DNA of 64,000 nucleotides, taken from Hybos culiciformis. Taxonomy: Eukaryota; Arthropoda; Insecta; Diptera; Hybotidae. A program made the translations under genes and the position numbers. The stretch is from the NCBI GenBank assembly GCA_964007475.1, contig OZ023273.1, positions 6,653,234-6,717,233 of the forward strand, written 5' to 3'. This document shows positions 52,701 through 64,000 of this stretch, in pieces. The notes beneath the pieces were generated by a model. It was not told the origin of the DNA. It saw only the letters and a program-made list of their open reading frames with translations, and ran no database searches. How positions within the stretch are numbered: position 1 is the first letter of the stretch; the number at the start of each line of letters is the position of its first letter.

Positions 52701-53758
52701 AACAGAGTAAACAGTATAAAATAATATTAAAATCCCATATGATGGGATTTTTATTCAGAATGTGTAGTGTAGATAGATATAAAATACATATATTTTCGAA
52801 AAGTTTAAAATCTATTTAGAATATTTTTCGTTTATTTTTTAAACACATAGACATATTATGTAAAATCAACATTGCTGATGACATCCATTGAGAGATAAAT
52901 TTTTCTATTTTTTTTTTTTTCCTATTTTGGAAATTCAAATGAAATCAGATGCATATTCACACAGATACATGTATTTATATGTTTGTATGCATATGTATTT
53001 GAAATTCAAAATTAATATGAAAAAATAAAAATTTAAAAATTTTCATAAATTCTCAAATTTTTGTATTTTTTGTACATTTTTAAATAAACATATATGTTTA
53101 TATAATGTATGTAAGTAATATAAACTTTATTTAAACATAAATGCATATCCTTGTATATAAAATAATATGTTATAATAATTTTTTTTATTCGTATAATTCA
53201 TATATGTATGTATTTATATATAAGTGAATGTACTTATTTATATATAGATATGAACACAAATGCAAGCATAAGTACGTTTGTACGTACAGACAGTACAATA
53301 GGACGAAATAAAACTTTATATAAATTTTGATTATGAATATTATTATGATGGAAACAAGTCAGATTAAATTGATATAAATTTTGAATATAATTTTAAGGAA
53401 ATTTATAATAAAAATAACAAAGTATGTTATTTATTGCATGACTTTTAAAATCCAAATTGATGTATAATATATATGAATGAATGTATCATCGTCATTATTA
53501 CAAATAATAAAATTGAAATTTATTATTATTTTTATTTTTCCTTTATTTTAACCACAGTTATTACTACATTCTGGTTCCTTTAATAATAATAATAATATTT
53601 GAATTTTTATAAATCTATGGTATAAAGTTAAATAATTGTTATGCCATTTTGGTGGGTACATTATGTACAATTATGTATGTAGAATTATATTTGTATTTTA
53701 TGATACCAATGCGTATATTCAACTGTGCATTTATTTTCTTTAAGCTTAACATTATATA
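49752..53758. other. AT-rich desert
   Basis: No confident gene. TTTA repeats lie at 49912-49932. Slightly more complex spots (51420-51550, 51790-51890) show no motif or long frame. Confidence 0.55.
50658..50840 (-). CDS. Small unrecognised open frame, 60 codons
   Basis: A minus-strand frame from an ATG at 50840 with a mixed, hydrophilic composition (NNWPTMTTVEDTKVQ near the middle, KTSELINQPNADK at the end) unlike the Phe/Ile/Lys-rich random frames around it. An acceptor-like TTTCTCAATTAG lies about 20 bp upstream, but a stop separates it from this frame. An AATAAA overlaps the stop codon. No known domain. It could be a micro-protein, a terminal exon or chance. Confidence 0.2.
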   Translation of the reverse strand: MQTNYMLTLLKHSNNWPTMTTVEDTKVQILYVQLFYLNEVSNDNTKLKTSELINQPNADK

Positions 53759-53766
53759 CATATATA

Positions 53767-53938
53767 CAGAGCTGGACTGGCCTAACAAACTAGCGGGAGT
53801 TTCCCGATGGGCCGTGCCAAAATCCGTTGTCTAAAATTGTAATCTCTTCTTTTAATTTTTTTTTTAAGTGTGAGAAAATTTTTTTATTAAGAAAAATTTG
53901 AATTTCCCGGTCCTAAATTCATTCCCAGTCCAGCCCTG
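53767..53938. mobile_element. hAT-type MITE, 172 bp, perfect 8-bp TSD
   Basis: The ends CAGAGCTGGACTGG and (inverted) CAGGGCTGGACTGG differ at one base. The octamer CATATATA is identical on both sides (53759-53766, 53939-53946). Terminus CAGRG and an 8-bp duplication are hAT hallmarks. The interior repeats TTTCCCG/CCCGGTCC motifs near both ends. Non-coding. Confidence 0.85.
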
Positions 53939-54207
53939 CATATATATTCGTCCATCTATAATGTAGGTAATTCAAATTTCCAACATATCACGTAAATATG
54001 TTTAATGTACTTATGTAAGGAATTTCTCTAAAACTTTTAAGAAGTTTATATTCAATTAACTCAGGTTTGAAAATTGATTTTCAATAAAGTCTAGCTATTT
54101 CTGCAACTCGTTCAGAAAGTGGATCACAGCGATTGAAATTATATTTCCGCGTATCTTAATAAGTAATATGTGTATTTTAAAATACCTAACAACTCGAATG
54201 CTTTAAG

Positions 54208-54415
54208 CACAGACGAATATAGTATACACAGAGAAATAATTTCATAGGTACGAAATAACTGGTGGAGATTAGCTCCATTTCATAGTATTACATAGATTTT
54301 GTTTCAATTTACGCACATTTTTAGAAATACTATTTACAAACACTAACAACAGCTGTTATTTTGCATACAAAAAAAGTTGTATGAAATTATGTGTACCTAA
54401 CACTATTTTTCTCTG
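54208..54415. mobile_element. Possible hAT-like element, 208 bp
   Basis: CACAGAGAAA-type sequence near the left end pairs with TTTTTCTCTG at the right, with GGTAC in matching inner positions. TGCTTTAAG flanks both sides (54199-54207, 54416-54424). The terminal match is imperfect and GCTTTAAG recurs once more just downstream, so the flanking repeat may be coincidental. Confidence 0.4.
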
Positions 54416-54424
54416 TGCTTTAAG

Positions 54425-56973
54425 TTGCTTTAAGTAGTTTCCTTTCAGTAGGTATTCATATATTATTTAAAAATTATTGAACCAACTTTTAATAAACAAA
54501 ATTGTTACGAAAAGAATATAATTATTATTCTAGAAACATTCTGGTGTCTGCCTTATAAAAAAAAAAAAAAAATTAATAATTACTCCTATTTTATTTCAGA
54601 ATTTTGTGATTTGATATTTTGTAAATTTGAAAATAAATATTATAAATGCAGAAGAATTTTATCTTTTATTTTTATTTTTAAAAGAAGAAAATTTCTGAAT
54701 AATTGACGGATACCATAAAATATAAATGTTTTAAAAAAATTTCATTATAATAATTTAATAAAATAATTGGGAAGATATGTTATATACGTAAGTATGTATC
54801 TTCTCAAGTTTCATAGTTTGAATTCATATTTTAATATTGTTGAATTTTATAAAAAAAATTTATGTATATACAATTATACATATTTCTATTCATGATTTCT
54901 ATATGGTATAGAAAGAAAAGAAAAACTGTACATATTATAATTTAGAATCAAGATAATGGTATTGGCGCTTTAACTTCTCATATACATATATACTTTTATA
55001 TATACACTATTGATTTAGGAATAATTTAAGTTTTAGAAAAATTATTGTAGACACATTCAGTTTCTTTAAAATGGGTATATAAACATATATAATCTAAATA
55101 AATAATGTTTCCTTATAATTTATACTTTTTTTTCTTATAATTTTTACATTCCAGTGTTTAAGAAGATAAACTTTTTTCTCCATTCTCTATAAAAATAATT
55201 TTCTTTCATTTTATGTTAAAATTTTGGAACCAGTTTTTAAAGTTGCTTTTTTGTTTTTAATTGGCTATCGTTATCGATTTGAGTATATTTAAAAAAAAAA
55301 TGTTCTTTTAATAGTTTTAAGTTTTAGTATAGTTAAAAACTTTTTTTTTAACGATTGAAATAAATAAAATATAAAAACATAAATACATTTCGTATTAATT
55401 TTCCTGCATCCAAGACACGAAATCATAGTGATCTAAAAAAAGTTTAACTAATCGAATGATGTTTCTATTATTTCAAAAAAAAAGTGTGAGAATTTATAGA
55501 GTCGTATAAGACTAGGTCTAGATTGTAGTGTGCAATTCCAGTATAAATCAATCCAACAAAACAAACAATTTTAAGAACTTTAGTTAGACATATAGATCAT
55601 AAAGTTTTTTTTTTTTGAGTTTATTTTTAATATTAATTTGGTATGCACAAGTTCCCTAAAGCAAATTTTTTCCAGTTTTGTGCCTAATTGTAAAAATGAA
55701 ACCTTGAGACTTAAAATTTTTCATCTGTATCTGAATCTGTTTTATCTTTATATCTTTAGTATTTTTAAGTTTGCTCATCCTGCTTGGCAGTCGTAAACCA
55801 AGGACCTAGAATTTATATAAAATTAAAAAAAAGATTTGAAAATTTTATATAATATTTTTATTTAATCGTTTTATTTGACAAGATGCAATTTTATATATAT
55901 TTCTGAAAACTACAATTTTTCTTAGTATTATATATACACAATATAATTGTTCTAGACAAAAACAAAACGTAAATAATATATAAAAAGAAGATATAAAGTG
56001 CTAAAGATTTAAAGATATTTTTTTTTTCCATAGTATTAAGTTAAAGTATATAGGTACCTTGAGTTTCTTTAATTTTTGTTTTTTTTTTTTGTGAAATTTT
56101 TTTTTTTTTTTGTATCTTCTTGAATAAGAATTTTATGTTTATTTCGAGGTCTTTTTCTAAAAAAACAAAAAAAGAAGAAATGTTTACATATTTTTTTGTT
56201 CATTTAATTTTTTTTTTTGTTTTATATTTTTTAATGAATATATTTTCAGTTATTAAAAATGTTATTAAAAAAATAAAACGAGAAACAGGATAATGCAGTT
56301 ATCATTATAATTTTTTTTTCCTGTTTTTTTATTTTTTTATTTTTTACATTTTAATTTTATTTATCGGGAAATAAATATTCTATGTTGATATGATGTAAGT
56401 TCAAAAACAAAAAAAAGGAAAATTTTATAAAAAATAGATGAAGGATATAATTTCTAGGAAGAGGGTGTATTTTCAATCAAGAAAATTTTACTGAAAATCG
56501 CCATATTTTCTATTATTAGGCATACCTACACTTAACAGGAATTAAGGAATTAGATTTTTTTTATTATTATTTTTCAACCCCCGCAAATAAGCTTTCCTTG
56601 TATATAATTAAAATTACTTCAGGTGGGAGCTGTATTTTTCGGATTTTAGATCTAACTTTGAGTTATTAAAAATAAACTTAGTAATGTAGTATCTTTAATA
56701 CTAAGTGGCCAATCATTGTCACACTTGAACAGAATCATCTAACAACAAACATGCCAAAAATTTTATGGAAAACACACAACTCATTTTTTAATTTAGTGAA
56801 GAACAAATTTTCTTCGTACAACGTAATGTAAAAGTGGCGTAACTTTGTGATTTTTTTGTGGCGAAAATAAGCGTTCGATCTCAGCCTTAAAATGACAAAA
56901 AGAACATATACGATTTTTTAAAATCTCTAGTTAAAATGTTTTGGTCAGGTGCTACCTTCAAAAAAAATTGATA
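54425..56973. other. AT-rich desert
   Basis: Homopolymer runs (long T tracts at 56071-56111) and no supported gene. 56560-56900 is somewhat less AT-rich but shows no long frame or repeat. Confidence 0.55.
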
Positions 56974-56981
56974 GTCTATGT

Positions 56982-57387
56982 CAGCGTTTCTCAAAGTGTA
57001 TTCCGCGGAGCCTTGGAGTCCGCGAGTCAATTCAAAGGGCTCCGCGAATCTCATAATCAAATTTGAAAAAAAAAAATCGTAAATTTAAATCCGCTAATAA
57101 TTAATATATGAAATTAATTTGTTGTTTTGAAAACTCACTGATCACGACTGCTTCTGGAAGCAAATTCTCATACTATAATATACATATAAGTCAATAAATA
57201 AGTTAAAGTACAAATAATATAATTTTTTCTTTTTATTTATGAATTTGTAAATACAAAGTATACAAAAATAAATTACTTTTCGGTGTTATGCACAGACACA
57301 CAATTAGTCATTAATGAACCACTGGGGCTCGTGTAAATTATTATGCCTTTCGAGGGCTCCGCAGTTCAAAAAGTTTGAGAACAGCAG
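56982..57387. mobile_element. hAT-type non-autonomous element, 406 bp, perfect 8-bp TSD
   Basis: The left end CAGCGTTTCTCAAAGTG and the inverted right end CTGCTGTTCTCAAACTT are the classic hAT terminus. The octamer GTCTATGT is identical on both sides (56974-56981, 57388-57395). The inner GGCTCCGCG/GGCTCCGCAG motifs also mirror. A 60-codon frame at its right end is incidental. Confidence 0.85.
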
Positions 57388-57395
57388 GTCTATGT

Positions 57396-59857
57396 ATATA
57401 CCTACTTTATACAATTTTTCAGTTTTCAAATTAACAAAAATATGTAGTTATTGCCATTTTATTCTAAATTTATGTTTTCGGTTAATGAGTTTATAATAAT
57501 GGACTCTAACATTATTATTATATACATTTTTAAATTAAGAAATGTAATAAGGACAATAAATGTATATAAAAATATTAGTAGGTATAATACCTTTAAATTG
57601 TATTCTTATATATGTAAATATAATATGTTGGGTGTTGGGTACACTAATTTTATTTACACATTTTTTTATTACATTATTGTGTTAAAACAAAAAAAAATGT
57701 TTGAATAATAAATTGGGAAAACTTAAAATAAAAATATAAATATATATGTGCGAAATTTTTGTTTTCATAAAAGTGTTATAAAAATTATAATTTCTTAAAC
57801 GCGAATAATGTATAAATAAATAAAAATAATGAATTTTGTTTATTTAAAATTTATTACATTTTTTGTACTTTCAAATCTGAAAATTTAAAATTCTAAAAAA
57901 TGCTTTTATTTTAAATTTACAAAAAAAATAAAAAATAAAATTTTACTAGAGAATATATAATTAAAAAAAATAAAAATTTTAATATCAATTTAAAAAAAAT
58001 ACGTCATTTAAATTAACATTTTATTATTATATTTAAAAGATTTGAACACATATTGCCGGGTCTTTTATGGATTATACAACTTTTTTTAACCTTTGTTATT
58101 TTATGAATTGTTAAAAAACATTGCAATTTTTAATTTAAATTTAAACAGACAAAAACAGGGGTTTTTCTTTGTAAAACGATTTCTTTTCAATCGTAAGGAC
58201 TATTCTTTTGTTCCAATCGATTTTAGGACGTCGGTGATTCAAACATTAATTTGTTGTTATATTTTTTTCTGTTAGATGGTAAGAATACCATTTCATTCCG
58301 AAAATAATTAAAAACCAATAATCCCATAGTTAAACAATACATAATCAACCGAAAAGTCGAATACAATTGATTTAAGATAGTACTCTGAAAGAGTTTATAG
58401 TGACAATCCAAATATATCAAGGACCCAGTCTGGGGACTGAAAATAGTTTCCGCGAAAACTGCTATATGAGTTGAATAAACACACATAAAAATAAAGCTAA
58501 AACCACGATTATGACTAAGAACAACAAGGGGACAAGAGGACCGAAAGCCAATATACAAAAACCCGTGGATTTCTATATCTTGTAACTTCCTTCAAAAGAA
58601 ATATGTATATTGTCAAAGGTGCGCGCACTAAAACATCGATACTGTATCTCCAACAACAAAATCTTTAGTTTTCATTTTAAAAATATTAAATAAAAAAAGG
58701 AAAAAAAATTCATACATCTAAACTATGCATAAAATAGTTTTTCAACATTTTTCTACAATTCTTCAAAGTACTTAACACTGTTTTTTTTTTTTAATATAGT
58801 AAAAATAAAATAAAAATTAAAATAAGAAAAATTTTTGTTTTTAATCTCATTTTCAACATTTTCTACTTCCTTTCTTCTTCTTCTTCTTCTAAATATAATT
58901 TAATTGAAAGCAGTTGTTGATTTCAAAACAATAAAAAAACAAAACAAAAAAACAAACGAAAATAAAAAAATTTCTCATTGGATGTTCGAGACTATAAATT
59001 CAAAAATTAGATACACCCCATAATTTTTATTTTCATCTATTTTTCCTTTCAGTTTTTCTTCTTTTTTTTTTTTTCAGTTTTTTAAACAATATAATAAAAA
59101 AAAAAAAGGTCATTTAGTTTAAAACGTTGGCTTTTTCTAAAGGTTCAGACACCAATTTAATAAGGATAATAAAATCCATTATATTTTTTTCAAGCTTCCT
59201 GTACACCGAAAAAAAAAAAAAAAACAAAAAAAGTTATCGAAGAAAATTATAAAAAAAAAAAATAATAATAATAAAAATAAATAAACAGAATCATAAAAGC
59301 TATAAAGCTATTATTTTCTATTCTTAAATTATATGTTTATGTTGTATAGGTATAAATATATATATAAATACATAGATTTATATGTTCAGAGCGTTAGATA
59401 TAGGTATAAGATTAGATATAAAAAAAAAACTAATAATAATAAATAGAAAAGATGATAATAATTTTAATTTTTCTGCCTTCAGGTTGTTAGGACCAGCTAA
59501 ATTATTATTATTCTGAAAAAATTATATTTAAAAAAAAAAATAAATAAAATAAAAAATTAAATTTAAGTAGGTATACCTAAATATTTATTATATAAATAAT
59601 AGCTGCCATTAAAAAAATTTTATATGCAATATTTAATAAAATATAAAAAATAAAAATAAATTTAATATTCATAAAATCATATTTCATTTTTGTTATAATT
59701 GTGTGTAATAAAAATTTTTCGTTTTTATTTTATATTTATTTTTATTTTTATTAAAAATTTAAATAAAGATTATTTAAATTAATTAAAATGTAAACAAAAA
59801 ACAAGATAAATGCCTACACTATAGTATTTATACATATTATGTCGAAAGTCATTATGG
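57396..59857. other. AT-rich region with one more complex patch
   Basis: Mostly A/T runs, with a CTT repeat near 58869-58889. 58180-58640 is less repetitive and open for 111 codons on the minus strand (58223-58558), with Cys and aromatic residues but no recognised domain. It could be a transcript end or an old repeat. Confidence 0.45.
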
Positions 59858-59934
59858 TGGTCCACTAGATATCGTCGGTCGCATTCCTATTTCTCCAAAT
59901 CTGGCATTGGTATATGGTGCAATGAAGGATCCTT
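59858..59934 (+). CDS. Possible 3'-terminal coding exon (unidentified protein)
   Basis: A short plus-strand frame reads HYGGPLDIVGRIPISPNLAL, then VYGAMKDP and a TAA stop (59932-59934). The composition (Gly/Pro/Val/Asp, higher GC, balanced codons) is quite unlike random frames here, and looks like a conserved C-terminus. An acceptor-like CCTACACTATAG ends at 59822 in open phase. No upstream partner exon in the window is proven; the 48.1-kb island is on the same strand. I do not recognise the protein. Confidence 0.4.
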
Positions 59935-60059
59935 AAAAAAATAAGTTAAGTTATAATTAAATGTTTTTTAGGTTTAGTATATCTAAAATACAATTAACCT
60001 AGGCTTGAAATCTAATCTTAGACAACGATAAAACAAATGTGCAAGTTTAATCAATAAGA

Positions 60060-60482
60060 TAATAGTAGATTACAATACATGTTAAGAAATTTGTTATTAC
60101 AACGAGTTGTGTATACACAAAAAGACATAGACACGAGTCAATACTTATATCACGAGACCGTTAGGTCGAGTGATATAATATTGACAAGTGTCCATGTGTT
60201 TTTGTGTATATACACAACGAGCTGTATAACAAATATTATTAACATGTTTTGTATACTGTTTTAATGTGCATGTGAGAGGTAGTTGCAATCAACACATTTG
60301 CAATGCAAAAAACAAATAAAAGTTCAAAATGAAGCAAGTAAGTAAAATTTACTTAATACGGAGAATGTGAATAAAATTTACTTAATTAAATAATTACATG
60401 TGTATTGACGCATGAAATATACCATTTACCGAGCTAAATTTACGATTGCAAATACAACTTACCGATCACATGCACATTAAAA
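60060..60482 (-). mobile_element. Composite foldback/minisatellite element, copy 3
   Basis: Minus-strand orientation. Module A is bounded by TTTTAATGTGCATGTG and its inverse. It keeps the CGTCAATACACATG block, but the slot holds about two units around AAGTAAATTTTA. Module B is a foldback (60066-60262) centred on GACCGTTAGGTC (60156-60167) and ending in the shared TCTACTATTA. It is the shortest and most diverged copy. Both hairpin arms carry its own variants (TTGTGTA and ACATGTTAA). Confidence 0.75.
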
Positions 60483-61447
60483 TATTTGACCGAAAAATTT
60501 CTGTATTTTTCTGATCAAATATAAGATGAAACTTTATATTCAATAAGTGTTTGACAAATCTGTAATAATAATTTTGTATGCAACTTAATATGTACTATAT
60601 ACACTTATAGCATGGTTACAAATTTATAGAACACTTATAATAAAATTATTCAAATAGAATACCAACGTACTACGTACAGTACCTCTATACATAATATCTG
60701 TTCAAAAAGTTTTTTTTTCATGAAAATATACAAACATAAGTATATCAAAGTTATTATCTTTACAACTTTTATCTGGTGATAAAAAAAAGTTAAAAAAAAA
60801 TTCTTATAAGTTCTCCTATAGCGCACTATTTAAAATGAAAAATTACCAATTTAACTAATACTAATGATTAGGTTATCTTGAATGTATACGCGTATCGTTC
60901 TTCTTTACCTTAAAAATGTATTATAATTTTTAATAAGAAAGTAAATTCACGCACGTACTCATAATTTATATATTATTTTTACTACCTGGAACAATCCTTT
61001 AATTTAAAAAAATAAAAATAAATTTATATTACTCCTTGAGGCATTGGTATTTATTACATTCAATTTTGTGGAATATGAACAGATGAACAATTATTTTTTT
61101 AATAAAACTTAACTAAAAATTTATTTCAAGTAACTTAGAGAGTATGAATTGGAATTTAATAAGCTGCGATTTCTTGCTATAAAAATTCAGAATTTGATAT
61201 AAAAATATTTTCATTTGGTATTTTTTTTTAAATAAACTATTTTTATATACATTAAAAATTTTACCATAATAAATTTTTATTATCTTATTAAAAATTTCGC
61301 TGAAGGTATTTTTGCTTCAAGCTCTTTCCATAAAATTATCTAAGCTTTGCAAACTCTATTAAATGTTGTTTTTTAATCACATCTACCTATTAGGTATATA
61401 CTTATTTTTGATCCTTGAAATGTATATAAATATATAGAATCACAGAA
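60483..61447. other. AT-rich spacer between composite copies
   Basis: No gene or clear repeat is visible. Confidence 0.5.
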
Positions 61448-61986
61448 TAATAGTAGATTATTGTATATGTAAACTAAATTTGTTATTAATTAAGAGTTCT
61501 GTATACACAAAAATACATTGACACGAGTCAATACTTATATCACGAGACCGAAGGTCGAGTGATATAAATTGACAAGTGTCAATGTATTTTTGTGTAAATA
61601 CAGAACGAGTTGTATAACAAATTTTGTTTACATATCCAATATACTGTTTTAATGCGTAGGGGAGAGGTAGTTGCAAAGAGAGAATAATTTTTCTTCTCAA
61701 TTTTTCTCATTTTTTTTTTTGTATTTGGCTGTATTGAAATATTGTGAGAGATATTATGTTTGTTTAGGTATTACGTAATATTCAATACGAAACATCTAAA
61801 TGATTTCATTATTTACGCTGATGCATCTAAATTTTTTCATTATATACGCTGATGCATCTAAATTTTTTCATTATTTACGCAGATGCATCTAAATGATTGC
61901 ATGTGTATTGATGCATATAATACTCCATTTAGTGATCTAAATTCTATAGCACTAAATACAACATAACGATCCCCAACGCATTAAAA
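61448..61986 (-). mobile_element. Composite foldback/minisatellite element, copy 4
   Basis: An inverted, nearly identical copy of 11117-11649. It has the same TTTTAATGCGTTGGGG / CCCCTACGCATTAAAA repeats, the same 31-bp minisatellite units in the same order (about 61793-61893), and the same foldback (centre 61546-61555). Differences are a few substitutions and small indels, mainly in poly-A. The flanks differ from copy 1, so this is two insertions of one subfamily, not a segmental duplication. The 80-codon frame across the palindrome again follows from DNA identity. Confidence 0.85.
61451..61650 (-). repeat. Foldback palindrome of composite copy 4
   Basis: Arms of about 90-100 bp around GACCGAAGGTC. 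The sequence is essentially that of copy 1 read on the other strand. Confidence 0.85.
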
Positions 61987-64000
61987 ATTATAATCGTATT
62001 GATAATACTCTTTTGCCACATAAAATCGAGAAATAAAAATATAGGTATGTATATTGAACGTATTGTTTACAAAAGGTTGTTCAACTTCGTATATAATTGA
62101 ATAATTGGATACTTTATTCAATAAAATCGACTTTTGAAATAAATTGAAATTTTTTTTTTATTGTACATAATTTGCTAATTTTTTAATCAAAATGCACAAT
62201 ATATTTTATCTTTGAAAGCAAATCGAAAAAAAAAACATTATTAATTGCTTTGGTTGTTTTCATTTCATAATTGGAAAAATTAACCATTAGCCAAACAATG
62301 GAAATAATACCTTAGGTATGAGCTCTTAACTCAATTATTTTTTCGAAATAAAAATCGATTCATTAATCTACATTTTTGGCTTTTATTATAAGCCTCGGTA
62401 GTGTAGCTTATGTCTTGTTGTTGGTCACAAAATTATACAATATATACCTATACTTTTATCTGAAAGTAGGCGCTTTTCTCACTTTCTTATGATTATTATT
62501 GAAACAGAGAGTATAAAGAAAAAATTTTATGGTTTTCGTAATAATTTAAGAAATGATTTTTGCACTGTTAAATTCTCACTACAGAAGTACGTAAGAAAAA
62601 AATTTATGGACAATAAATTTTATCTGTAAAAGAAAATTGTTCTTTTGATACAAAATACATAATACAACATACATTCAGGTAATAAAGAAATAATATTGGT
62701 AAATATGTGCATTGAAAGAGATTTCTTAAAAATTATAAAACCATCGAATAGTGATTTTTACTACAGAGTTTGTAAGGATCGCACAATTAGTTTTGATTAT
62801 ATGTTTTTACTTTTCCCGAAGTCATATAGAGTAGCTCGAAAGTCTTCAGAATTTCAATTTTCCACCTATAGCATAAGGAATATTTTAGTTTCCTCTCAAA
62901 CATTGACGGAGCAATTTAGTTTAGTACAAATTCTGCGAATACATATATCTCGGAGCTCTTTTTGTATTATTATAAAGGCCAAAAACTTAACTAAATTTAA
63001 AAATCAAGTTTTTTCGGTTATTTAGAATGGCGAATTTACTTTGACCATATTGAGCTCAAATGCGATATTTGAGGCATCTTGACAAACGACATTTTGTATT
63101 CTAACATTAAAAAAAAATAATAGCTGTCGAGCTTAAACATTTTAAGTTCCGATTTTTACAACATTTTGCTTTTAACATCTCTTAAGACAGAGTTTTCATA
63201 CCCAGCTTGAGTTAAGAAACATAAATGTATTCAAAGGGTACATACAAAATCTGTACGTTATTTTGATAAATCAAAGGAAAACATGAATCGTAAAAGATTT
63301 TTCACATAATGCCTATTTAGAAAGAAAATATGTATAGGTGTTCTAATGAAAATAATTTATTAGAAAAAAATATAATAATAGTACCTTTTTAAAAGGTCGT
63401 AAAACATATTTATTACAAAATTTTTTGAGAAAAACGATATGAAAAACTCCCATTCTATGTAATTTTCTTTTTTGATTATTCGTTAAGAAGGATGTGTAAT
63501 CTATATAAATACACATTATATACAGATACATGTTTATTTTTAAACATTATAAATTTGGGTTTTGTTGAATGAGTATTTCATTCAATTGATTTTAACTTTA
63601 TTTGCCTTATTTATTCCTATAAAATAAATAAGATAATTATGTATACGAATTATATATATATATATACATGAACATATACTTATAATGTATATATTATACA
63701 TTATTTATGGGTATAATTAAATGAAACTAGAATCAACTAACCGGATATGCAAGTTGCATAAAAGTTTTTTCTTTGAAAGAAATAATCCCTTGTGCACTAT
63801 CATTATATTTATAAATATTCTATTATTTGGAAAAAAATAGAATAAAATTATTTATATTGTACGATTCTGTAATTCGAAAATATGCCTGTTCATGTACGCA
63901 TTTTAAAAACATAACCGAGAATTATAGATATTTGATGTATAGATTAAGGAATTAAATGTAAAAATTAGAAGGAATACGTTTTTGTATTATTCGCAAAATT
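61987..64000. other. AT-rich region, one unassigned open frame
   Basis: 62690-63025 is open for about 109 codons on the plus strand without a clear ATG context (an internal Met follows three codons in). The composition is fairly mixed (Ser/Arg/Phe), but no domain or splice site is recognised. The remainder is AT-rich, with a TA repeat near 63650-63666. Confidence 0.4.

Noticed and set aside
62385..62445. tRNA- or SINE-like stretch (GCCTCGGTAGTGTAGCTTA)
   Set aside because: Only an A-box-like part; no B-box and no cloverleaf stems.

Overview
The window looks like a gene-poor stretch of a very AT-rich insect nuclear genome, most likely a fly (Diptera). Most of it is A/T homopolymer runs, TA/TAA/TTTA microsatellites and low-complexity sequence. 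There is no bacterial-style gene packing, no rRNA, no CRISPR and no operon. The insect assignment rests on a divergent chemoreceptor of the insect gustatory (Gr, 7tm_7) family, on the mobile-element mix (hAT, PIF/Harbinger-like, pogo/mariner-like, Helitron, and a non-LTR retrotransposon with RNase H), and on introns bounded by GT and AG. The order and species are inferred, not proven.

Layout. 1-2136 is AT-rich with no recognised gene. 2137-3546 is a mobile-element cluster: two inverted-repeat elements, then two tandem head-to-tail non-autonomous Helitrons. 6296-6560, 8375-8615 and 9984-10239 are further short inverted-repeat elements. 11117-12198 holds two tandem copies of an unusual composite element: a minisatellite-bearing module followed by a roughly 200-bp foldback palindrome. 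12199-24979 is nearly empty apart from a 153-bp Harbinger-like element (21401-21553) and a weak tRNA-like block (24349). 24980-25949 has 36-bp inverted termini and encloses a 111-bp-period tandem repeat and a tRNA-like Pol III block. 31165-32864 is a 5'-truncated, internally deleted non-LTR retrotransposon on the minus strand. 34203-35045 is a hAT-type element with a perfect 8-bp target duplication, abutting a dense TACTG/CAGTA palindromic cluster. 36065-37331 (minus) is the one convincing protein gene, a two-exon gustatory receptor of about 387-390 residues. 37563-39140 contains a hAT end remnant, a 175-bp pogo-like element, a broken C2H2 zinc-finger reading frame and a C-rich 12-bp minisatellite.

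From 39 kb to the end most of the sequence is again AT desert. It contains a G-tract-rich Harbinger-like element (49383-49751), two short hAT elements with perfect 8-bp duplications (53767-53938, 56982-57387) and a weaker one (54208-54415). Two more copies of the foldback composite lie in opposite orientation (60060-60482, 61448-61986). Two islands (about 48120-48293 and 59858-59934) look like possible exons of a plus-strand gene with very long introns; this is tentative.

The most interesting structure is the four-copy composite element. It combines matched inverted repeats, a slot whose tandem repeat differs completely between subfamilies, and a long hairpin whose two arms appear to have changed together. 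It resembles DINE/Helentron-associated elements in plan but has a much longer hairpin, and I cannot assign it to a named family.
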